In this document: in pieces, positions 1 through 4,273 of the stretch
Position numbering within the stretch: the first letter of the stretch is position 1
Layout of the letters: the number at the start of each line of letters is the position of its first letter
Assembly: GCA_016281295.1 (NCBI GenBank)
Contig: JAEEII010000185.1
Span: 1 to 5,302, forward strand
Direction of reading: 5' to 3'
DNA from: Bacteroidales bacterium
GTDB taxonomy: Bacteria; Bacteroidota; Bacteroidia; Bacteroidales; F082
Length of the DNA stretch: 5,302 bases
The notes under the pieces: model-generated
Database searches by the model: none
What the model was told of the DNA's origin: nothing
What the model saw: the letters and a program-made list of their open reading frames with translations, nothing else
Made by a program: the position numbers and the translations under genes

Positions 1-348
1 ATGGAGAAGTTAGACGGCATCCTCATCGCCACCACCAACCTCACCGACAACCTCGACAGCGCCTTCGCCCGCCGATTCCTGTTCAAGGTCGAGTTCGGGC
101 AGCCCACGGTGGAGGCCAAGCAGAGCATCTGGAAGAGCAAGCTGGAGTGGCTCCCCGACGACGATTGCCGGGCGCTATCCACGAAGTTCGACTTCTCCGG
201 CGGCGAGATCGACAACATCGTCCGCAAGGTCGTGATGGAGGAGGTGCTACACGGCACCAGACCCACATTGGCGGAAATCGAGGAGCTGTGCCGTCACGAG
301 AAGATCGGGAACGGGGGAAAGGGAAGTTGTATTGGGTTTCAGGCGTAG
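1..348 (+). CDS. AAA+ ATPase, C-terminal part (gene truncated by window start)
   Basis: This is the end of an AAA+ ATPase. Residues 7-13 (ILIATTN) form the sensor 1 strand ending in the polar N13. LDSAFARRF (19-26) supplies the arginine-finger pair R24/R25. FDFSGGEIDNIVRK (63-76) is the sensor 2 helix region of the lid. The Walker A and Walker B motifs are missing, so the ATG at base 1 is an internal methionine and the real start lies upstream of the window. In Bacteroidales ATPases of this kind a Met-Glu pair commonly precedes this same GILIATTNL segment, and many end in an IGF-type tail like the one here (CIGFQA), so the C-terminus looks natural. ATP-driven remodelling is the family role; the substrate cannot be told. 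The gene is followed by an intrinsic terminator. It is clearly G+C-rich by eye, unlike the nuclease region downstream. Confidence 0.9.
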   Translation: MEKLDGILIATTNLTDNLDSAFARRFLFKVEFGQPTVEAKQSIWKSKLEWLPDDDCRALSTKFDFSGGEIDNIVRKVVMEEVLHGTRPTLAEIEELCRHEKIGNGGKGSCIGFQA

Positions 349-370
349 AGATAAGGTTTGCTGGAAATTC

Positions 371-393
371 TGCACCAAGTTGGTGCATTTTTT
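371..393 (+). terminator. Intrinsic terminator after the AAA+ ATPase gene
   Basis: TGCACC pairs with GGTGCA around the loop AAGTT and is followed directly by six T residues (388-393). It lies 22 bases after the ATPase stop codon, which is the expected place for a rho-independent terminator. Confidence 0.75.
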
Positions 394-424
394 CATCTTG
401 TAATTCTCACACAATAAGGAGCAG

Positions 425-446
425 TATTGGTTTCCAAGCGTAGAGA
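425..446 (+). repeat. Second copy of the ATPase gene 3' end (direct repeat of 330-351)
   Basis: Bases 425-446 match 330-351 at 19 of 22 positions without gaps. Copy 1 contains ATTGGGTTTCAGGCGTAG and copy 2 ATTGGTTTCCAAGCGTAG; both read Ile-Gly-Phe-Gln-Ala-stop. All three differences are at third codon positions and are synonymous. That pattern suggests copy 2 is the leftover 3' tip of a related AAA+ ATPase gene whose body was lost or replaced. An alternative is that both copies belong to a dispersed repeat that runs into the adjoining palindrome, since both end in GCGTAGAGA. No longer coding homology is visible upstream of copy 2. Confidence 0.6.
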
Positions 447-468
447 CGCACGGCCGTGCGTCTCTACG
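439..468. repeat. Perfect 30-bp palindrome, REP-like intergenic element
   Basis: The left arm CGTAGAGACGCACGG (439-453) is followed immediately by its exact reverse complement (454-468), centred on CGG|CCG. As RNA it would form a strong hairpin of about 13 bp with a tetraloop. No T tract follows, so it is not a typical intrinsic terminator. Palindromes with a GTAGAGACG arm are, from memory, repeated in many Bacteroidetes and other genomes, so a dispersed REP-like element is the likely reading. It overlaps the end of the duplicated ATPase tail and lies 58 bases before the next start codon. Confidence 0.75.
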
Positions 469-495
469 GTGCCACGGACCGGCGCAGTGGTGGTT

Positions 496-503
496 TATTT
501 TTG
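496..503 (+). promoter_or_regulatory. Putative Bacteroidetes -7 box for the 227-aa gene
   Basis: TATTTTTG fits the consensus TAnnTTTG. Transcription would start near 510, leaving a leader of about 17 nt before the ATG at 527. No good -33 TTTG lies at the usual distance, so support is moderate. The same TATTTTTGCRGCG string recurs at 1351, before the next gene. Confidence 0.45.
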
Positions 504-526
504 CAGCGTTGAAAAACAACAAAGTT

Positions 527-1210
527 ATGAATAAAGAACTGAAAGACAACAAAGAATGGATTGAGCTGAAAGCTACGCTACATTTTGTGGAGGAAAAGAT
601 ACTCGGCATTATGGATGTGAATGGATGGATGTGGCACAAAGAGCTCAAAGAGCAGGTGAAGGATTTGCTCTCCGACCGTCATGTTATTATGAATAAGATG
701 TTCCGTATGTATGTAACGGAGAAAGAGGTGGCGCGGTTCCGCGAGGTGAACGACCACCTGCAGGATTTGACCCAAAGATTGTACGATGGACACGATGTCT
801 TGATGGACTTCCTCTGCGTCAATTTCATTGAAAGTTGCTATCCTGGTACAATTATACAGGTGGAAAGTCGGCTGGATGTGGACGAAGCTGCCGAAGTAGT
901 GCATTTTGATGATGATGGAGACTACGGCTCCAATTTTGCGCAGATGCTTGATGCCCTTGCATGGACCGAGGACATTGAAATCCGTTCCTGTACTACCAAT
1001 CTCGGGGAAAAATCCGAGCCTGATAATCTTGACGATGGTACCACTTGGGCCGAAGGTTGCTTGGACATACCGCAGTTCAAAGACATCGTGGTTTGCTACG
1101 CCGTCCACGACCTCTGCACCCACAAGAGCTATTCCGTGCCTGATTTGCTCCGGATTCAGTCGTACAATATCAGACATTGCCTTGAAAGCAATAGAAAACA
1201 TCCTGCATAA
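527..1210 (+). CDS. Unrecognised acidic 227-aa protein
   Basis: I do not recognise this protein. It is soluble, with no signal peptide or membrane segment. The N-terminal half (about residues 1-100) is charged and probably helical. The middle (about 115-165) is Asp/Glu-rich and includes HFDDDGDYGSNF. Near the C-terminus is a better-ordered part, VVCYAVHDLCTHKSYSVPDLLRI; a 'YS(I/V)PDLLR' tail resembles, from memory, uncharacterised Bacteroidales proteins encoded beside AAA+ ATPases, which would fit the gene upstream. An in-frame TTG at 509 would add six residues. ATG 527 is preferred because the putative transcription start is near 510. The last residues (IRHCLESNRKHPA) look less protein-like than the +1 frame, which continues as ISDIALKAIENILHKHLQM, so the 3' end may carry a frameshift. 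Confidence 0.75.
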   Translation: MNKELKDNKEWIELKATLHFVEEKILGIMDVNGWMWHKELKEQVKDLLSDRHVIMNKMFRMYVTEKEVARFREVNDHLQDLTQRLYDGHDVLMDFLCVNFIESCYPGTIIQVESRLDVDEAAEVVHFDDDGDYGSNFAQMLDALAWTEDIEIRSCTTNLGEKSEPDNLDDGTTWAEGCLDIPQFKDIVVCYAVHDLCTHKSYSVPDLLRIQSYNIRHCLESNRKHPA

Positions 1211-1376
1211 GCACCTCCAAATGACAGAACAAAATTATATTGACATATTATTATGAGATCTAACAGGAAAAGATATGGAGGTGCAGGTTTTGCGGACGAA
1301 GTGATATCAAGAATGATGAAATGTTAACGCGTCTATTTTGAAAAAATCAGTATTTTTGCGGCGAAAGACTAAGACA
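1211..1376 (+). other. Intergenic stretch with short overlapping ORF remnants
   Basis: The +1 frame relative to the preceding gene stays open through 1211-1256 and ends in TGA at 1254-1256. That stop overlaps an ATG at 1253 in an ATGA arrangement. The ATG opens a 24-codon ORF (1253-1327) reading MRSNRKRYGGAGFADEVISR and four more residues. These may be the end of the true upstream gene and a degraded companion, or chance. A 9-bp inverted repeat (GCACCTCCA at 1211-1219, TGGAGGTGC at 1276-1284) spans part of the region. No RNA gene or mobile element is seen. Confidence 0.3.
1351..1358 (+). promoter_or_regulatory. Putative -7 box for the nuclease operon
   Basis: TATTTTTG matches TAnnTTTG exactly and lies 18 bases before the ATG at 1377. 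A TTTTG at 1336-1340 is too close to be a normal -33 element (usual spacing is about 17-23 bases), so the -33 is unclear. Confidence 0.45.
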
Positions 1377-1700
1377 ATGAACAGGACAAAAGCTCAATTA
1401 TTGGAAATCCAAAAGAAATTGGAAGACTTGATGGATAGTGATGCCACACAAGAGGAAGCTATATGGGCAGTAAATGGAATTCTCTATGAAATGAAAGTTG
1501 ATATTCAGTCTGATTGGATAGAGCATGATTTGGAATACGCTATTCAACTAACAAAAATGCAGAAGGACCTACTTGAAACATACAAAAAGACAAAGCGTAT
1601 GATTCAACAAACAAAGGATCATTTTGATTTTCCTGACCCAGAAGCAGAAAGAAGATCAATGTTCACCGATGGATTAAATGAAGAGGATTTTGAGTTGTAG
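1377..1700 (+). CDS. Small helical acidic protein (107 aa) upstream of the nuclease gene
   Basis: I do not recognise this protein. It is almost wholly predicted helix by eye: residues 3-30 and 40-85 are heptad-like with Leu/Ile/Met spacing (for example AQLLEIQKKLEDLMDS), suggesting a coiled coil or helical bundle. The last 20 residues are acidic and probably flexible, ending GLNEEDFEL. No signal peptide, membrane segment or catalytic motif is seen. A TTG at 1338 would extend the frame by 13 residues but overlaps the promoter box, so ATG 1377 is preferred. The nuclease gene starts 38 bases later, with no terminator between, so the two are probably co-transcribed. Its size, acidity and position would fit an accessory or inhibitor protein for the nuclease, but that is inference from context only. 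Confidence 0.7.
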   Translation: MNRTKAQLLEIQKKLEDLMDSDATQEEAIWAVNGILYEMKVDIQSDWIEHDLEYAIQLTKMQKDLLETYKKTKRMIQQTKDHFDFPDPEAERRSMFTDGLNEEDFEL

Positions 1701-1738
1701 GGGGAAAATTTGTTTTTTACATCGTGAAATTATTGAAA

Positions 1739-2941
1739 ATGGAAAACATAATATCACAATTTGTTCTGATTAAAAACTGGCACAACATTATTGACAAACA
1801 CATAGAAATGGTTTCTCAATTTATTGCATCGGAGAAGGTCATCTGTCAAGAATATGATGAATCAAAACGATGTAACGAAATTGAAAATCATAATGTCTTC
1901 AGAATAATCTCTGATTTATATTATAGAGAGAATTTTCATTCTGATTTACTTTGCTATTTTTTAAATCCGAAAGAAAAGCATAAATGTGGTAGTATGTTCC
2001 TCTCAGCATTTATAAGGATGATAAATAAATGTGGAACAAACATATCCGTGTCCGATTATTTTGATGCAAATGCGATTAGAGAACAAGGGAAGGTCGATAT
2101 ATTAGTCTTTTCACAATCATCACGGAAGGCAATTGTAATAGAGAACAAAATTCATGACGCTCCTGACATGCAACGACAATTGCCCAGGTATTATGATTAT
2201 GTAACAGATAACTTGGGGTATACTATAGATGCAATCGTATATATTCCACTGGATGTGACAAAAAAGCCGGACAAGTCAGACTGGACAGAATTGGACAAGT
2301 TGCATGTCAATGATTCTATATTAAAAATTATTCCAGCGTATTGTGATAAAACAAAAGTCAATTTAGTATCGGATTGGGTAGAACCGGTTACTCTTTTAGC
2401 TGACCAAATAGATGTAATTTCAACACTACGTCAATATTCAGAATTAATCAAATATTTAAATTATAGTTTTATGGATACTATTATTATGGAAAAGTTCTAT
2501 AATGAACTAATGAAATCTGAAAACTTCAAATTGGCACAATCTATTAGAAATATGATGAATGAATTACCACTTTATATGGTTAATCGGATTATAAAAAAGT
2601 ATGAAGGTAGATGTGCTCCATTCTCTAGAATACGTAATTACGGGAATATTACCGCTTACTTTGGTGAGGATTTTATTTGTGAAGTTTGTGTAAAAATAGA
2701 CATAACCTGTTCAGAGTCGGGATATATCGTTCGCTTTTGGGAATGTGGAAGCAGAGAGCGATCTAATGTGTCTGGTTTTCAAAAACTAGTCGGTAGTATT
2801 AGTTGTTTGAATGATTCCGAAAGAAAAGAGTCAGATACTTTTAAATATTTCGATTTCACAAATGAAAAAGGTATGTTTGCCTTTGTTGATGAATTATTAA
2901 AAGAGCTAGCTGCGCTTTCCACCCAGTCAGGGGAAAAATAA
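1739..2941 (+). CDS. PD-(D/E)XK nuclease superfamily protein (PDDEXK_4-like)
   Basis: A protein of 400 aa with a PD-(D/E)XK nuclease core in its N-terminal half. Counting from ATG 1739, YYRENFHSDLLCYFLNP (62-78) matches the conserved 'REN..S..L...L.P' opening of the PDDEXK_4 family (PF14281). GKVDILVF (117-124) carries the metal-binding D120. AIVIENKI (131-138) carries the E-x-K pair E135/K137, and Q145/Q147 with RYYDY form the usual Gln-rich helix after the core. The catalytic set looks intact. The C-terminal half (about 210-400) matches nothing I recognise and may give target specificity. An in-frame GTG at 1724 adds five residues. The gene is very A+T-rich by eye, unlike its flanks, which suggests horizontal transfer. 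Such nucleases are common in accessory and defence regions, but an actual role in phage defence is not shown here. Confidence 0.85.
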   Translation: MENIISQFVLIKNWHNIIDKHIEMVSQFIASEKVICQEYDESKRCNEIENHNVFRIISDLYYRENFHSDLLCYFLNPKEKHKCGSMFLSAFIRMINKCGTNISVSDYFDANAIREQGKVDILVFSQSSRKAIVIENKIHDAPDMQRQLPRYYDYVTDNLGYTIDAIVYIPLDVTKKPDKSDWTELDKLHVNDSILKIIPAYCDKTKVNLVSDWVEPVTLLADQIDVISTLRQYSELIKYLNYSFMDTIIMEKFYNELMKSENFKLAQSIRNMMNELPLYMVNRIIKKYEGRCAPFSRIRNYGNITAYFGEDFICEVCVKIDITCSESGYIVRFWECGSRERSNVSGFQKLVGSISCLNDSERKESDTFKYFDFTNEKGMFAFVDELLKELAALSTQSGEK

Positions 2942-2964
2942 ATCGTTAAGATTATTGTGTGTAA

Positions 2965-3075
2965 GAATATCTCGCGGAAAAGGGATATCACATAGAGATA
3001 CTGGAGCTTTGTGAGAAGGTTAAACACGATTTATGGGTTGAAACAGCCAACTTAAGACTAAGTGACTTACTTTAG
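2965..3075 (+). pseudogene. Possible C-terminal gene remnant without a start codon
   Basis: After a TAA at 2962-2964, 36 codons stay open to a TAG at 3073. The translation begins EYLAEKGYHIEILELCEK and ends LRLSDLL; it is well balanced and helix-like, but has no ATG, GTG or TTG usable as a start near its beginning. It may be the tail of a gene truncated when the A+T-rich unit arrived. An open stretch this short can also occur by chance, so support is weak. A loose inverted repeat AAACAGC/GCTGTTT (3041-3047, 3075-3081) brackets its 3' part, followed by TTTT-like sequence that might act as a poor terminator. Confidence 0.25.
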
Positions 3076-3102
3076 CTGTTTTACACAGTATCTGAACAAA
3101 TC

Positions 3103-3138
3103 ACAAGGGTGTGCCACAAACCGGCACACCCTTGTTTT
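3103..3138 (+). terminator. 13-bp hairpin with short T tract, at a terminator/promoter junction
   Basis: ACAAGGGTGTGCC (3103-3115) pairs perfectly with GGCACACCCTTGT (3123-3135) around the 7-base loop ACAAACC, and T residues run to 3138. It could end transcription coming from the nuclease operon. The next promoter's -7 box begins at its last T, and its right arm fills the space upstream of that box, so it could also be an operator or both. The high G+C stem contrasts with the A+T-rich DNA just before it. Confidence 0.6.
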
Positions 3139-3145
3139 ATCTTTG
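3138..3145 (+). promoter_or_regulatory. Putative -7 box for the 46-aa gene
   Basis: TATCTTTG fits TAnnTTTG exactly. A start about 7 bases on (near 3152) gives a leader of roughly 44 nt to the ATG at 3196. The expected -33 position falls within the 13-bp inverted repeat and shows no clear TTTG. Confidence 0.5.
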
Positions 3146-3195
3146 CCGCATCATTCAATCACCAACAGTTGCGCCCGACACGTACCAGGGTTTTG

Positions 3196-3336
3196 ATGAT
3201 GTACACCTTAAATTTCCCGAACGGCATGAGCCAGACGTACTCCTCGTCCGGCGAACTGATGAACGCCGCGCACAAGATGGGCGGCACCGCAAAAGCGATA
3301 GGCAACAAAACCTACGTGTTCGTGCCGAAGAAGTAG
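3196..3336 (+). CDS. Small 46-aa protein, function unknown
   Basis: The reading frame begins at tandem ATG codons (3196, 3199) and encodes 46 residues. The pattern suggests a compact beta-alpha-beta fold: strand YTLNF (3-7), a turn NGMSQ, helix SGELMNAAHKMGG (18-30), and strand KTYVFVP (38-44) ending in two lysines. It has no signal peptide, membrane segment or metal-binding cluster. It is flanked by its own promoter box and a strong terminator, which supports it as a real single-gene unit. The open frame extends up to an ATG at 3109, but that start lies inside the hairpin and before the promoter, so it is rejected. I do not recognise the family; a small nucleic-acid- or protein-binding role is only a guess. 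Confidence 0.7.
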   Translation: MMYTLNFPNGMSQTYSSSGELMNAAHKMGGTAKAIGNKTYVFVPKK

Positions 3337-3340
3337 AACG

Positions 3341-3366
3341 AAGGGCGGGATCGAATTCCCGCCTTT
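3341..3366 (+). terminator. Intrinsic terminator after the 46-aa gene
   Basis: AAGGGCGGGA (3341-3350) pairs with TCCCGCCTTT (3357-3366) through one G-T wobble, loop TCGAAT. GGCGGGA/TCCCGCC is the strong core. The T tract is short and runs on as AATTAAATT. It begins 4 bases after the stop codon. Only 18 bases separate it from the next start, so some read-through into the 232-aa gene is possible. Confidence 0.75.
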
Positions 3367-3384
3367 AATTAAATTGCAAAAGGA

Positions 3385-4083
3385 ATGGACATTCTGGACG
3401 AAACCAAATCTTCCGCAGCCGACTTCATCAACGACCTGAAACTCATCAAGGCCTTACTGCTGCACGAGAACAACTGCAGCTGCACGGCCCTTGTTTACAA
3501 GAATAAAATCGCAGAGGAGTGGATCAGAATGGAAGAACGACTTCTGCTTGAATCTTTTTGGACATTTGTCAACCCCAACCCGGACGCTCCTCGGTATGAG
3601 TTCTCAAGAATGACTTTTGTGATTGAGATGCTGTTGCGTTGCGAAAAGGACGAAGATGGTGTGTATGTGAACGTAAGTGTGCGAATGAGCCAGAACAAGC
3701 ATTACCTATTTGAGCGGTGTCTCTCTATCATGATGGATCAAGAAATCAAAGCGGTGCCTTTCCTCCGATGCGACACGCCACTGGATGAGCTAATCAAGGA
3801 GGAGTTTGGTCTCCCCATCGCCCCAGACGAAATTACCCGCGGCATGTTCGCGCTATGGTTTGCCGTGAGGACAATGTTTGGACGGATGTGGTCTTGGTAT
3901 TCCTTCATTGTCCTTAATAATCCGACAGATTGCTTCACAACCGAGACCGGCGAGTCGGGGACCAACATCATGCGCGACCTCCTTGCCTCGATGGTTGAAG
4001 CCAACGAAAACGAATTCATCCCGACCGATAAGACGTTAGGGGATTATCTGGATTTGGAGGCAGAGGTGGATGATTGGAGGTAG
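3385..4083 (+). CDS. Unrecognised 232-aa protein
   Basis: I do not recognise this protein. Residues 1-60 look helical and charged, with a Cys pair in CSC (31-33). Residues 75-100 look like beta strands (TFVIEMLLR, GVYVNVSVRM). Residues 152-178 are the most hydrophobic and aromatic part (MFALWFAVRTMFGRMWSWYSF), which could be a buried helix or a membrane-associated one. The tail (205-232) is strongly acidic and ends DDWR. There is no signal peptide or catalytic motif. The ATG at 3385 is the only good start; AAAAGGA abuts it too closely to be a normal ribosome-binding site. A weak -7-like TAAATTG (3370-3376) lies just upstream, otherwise transcription would come from read-through of the preceding terminator. 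Codon content resembles the flanking, more G+C-balanced genes rather than the nuclease unit. Confidence 0.75.
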   Translation: MDILDETKSSAADFINDLKLIKALLLHENNCSCTALVYKNKIAEEWIRMEERLLLESFWTFVNPNPDAPRYEFSRMTFVIEMLLRCEKDEDGVYVNVSVRMSQNKHYLFERCLSIMMDQEIKAVPFLRCDTPLDELIKEEFGLPIAPDEITRGMFALWFAVRTMFGRMWSWYSFIVLNNPTDCFTTETGESGTNIMRDLLASMVEANENEFIPTDKTLGDYLDLEAEVDDWR

Positions 4084-4118
4084 GTTTCGCAATCGTGCAA
4101 TCAGGATTCCATATTATG

Positions 4119-4198
4119 CTGTTCCGCGTCCTTGCGAGACGGAGATTCCGCCAGACGCTTCGCGTCTTGCGGAATGTTGCATCGTGCACGGGGAACAG
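4119..4198. repeat. Nested inverted-repeat (REP-like) element
   Basis: The core is ATTCCGCCAGACGC (4145-4158) facing GCGTCTTGCGGAAT (4162-4175): 14 bp with one mismatch and the loop TTC. An outer pair CTGTTCC (4119-4125) and GGAACAG (4192-4198) encloses it, with further partial pairing just inside (CGT...C against G...ACG). The 80-bp structure lies between the 232-aa gene and rtcB. No T tract follows the core, so a dispersed repeat or structured RNA element is more likely than a simple terminator. It is unrelated in sequence to the palindrome at 439-468. Confidence 0.65.
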
Positions 4199-4212
4199 AT
4201 GGAAAAGATGGG

Positions 4213-4220
4213 TATCTTTG
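4213..4220 (+). promoter_or_regulatory. Upstream -7 box candidate for rtcB
   Basis: TATCTTTG fits TAnnTTTG and is identical to the box at 4247, 34 bases upstream of it. It would give a leader of about 47 nt. No -33 element is clear. Confidence 0.35.
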
Positions 4221-4246
4221 CCGGCTCAACATTATCAAACAATTGT

Positions 4247-4254
4247 TATCTTTG
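4247..4254 (+). promoter_or_regulatory. Proximal -7 box for rtcB
   Basis: TATCTTTG fits TAnnTTTG; transcription would begin near 4261, leaving about 13 nt before the ATG at 4274. A 10-bp palindrome AACAATTGTT (4238-4247) abuts and shares one base with the box and could be an operator. The only TTTG upstream (4217-4220) is 26 bases away, slightly too far for a standard -33. Confidence 0.5.
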
Positions 4255-4273
4255 CACAAATTCCTATTCAAAA

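Noticed and set aside
578..1201. 207-codon open frame on the - strand
   Set aside because: It lies wholly antisense to the 227-aa gene, its translation looks like a mirror of that gene (Ile/Val/His-rich, no domain), and it has no promoter box or own terminator.
1211..1284. 9-bp inverted repeat GCACCTCCA...TGGAGGTGC as insertion-sequence ends
   Set aside because: Only 9 bp with a 56-base spacer; one such pair is expected by chance in 5 kb and there is no transposase or target duplication.
1301..2991. GTGATATC (1301-1308) and GATATCAC (2984-2991) as boundary repeats of the A+T-rich unit
   Set aside because: Only 8 bp and partly self-palindromic; no extension or integrase supports a boundary role.
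3111..3368. 85-codon open frame in another + frame overlapping the 46-aa gene
   Set aside because: It starts inside the hairpin, reads through the terminator, and is Arg/Asp-rich in the way typical of out-of-frame translation of a G+C-rich gene.
3738..4019. 93-codon open frame on the - strand inside the 232-aa gene
   Set aside because: Serine/arginine-rich translation with no motif; antisense shadow of a better + strand gene.
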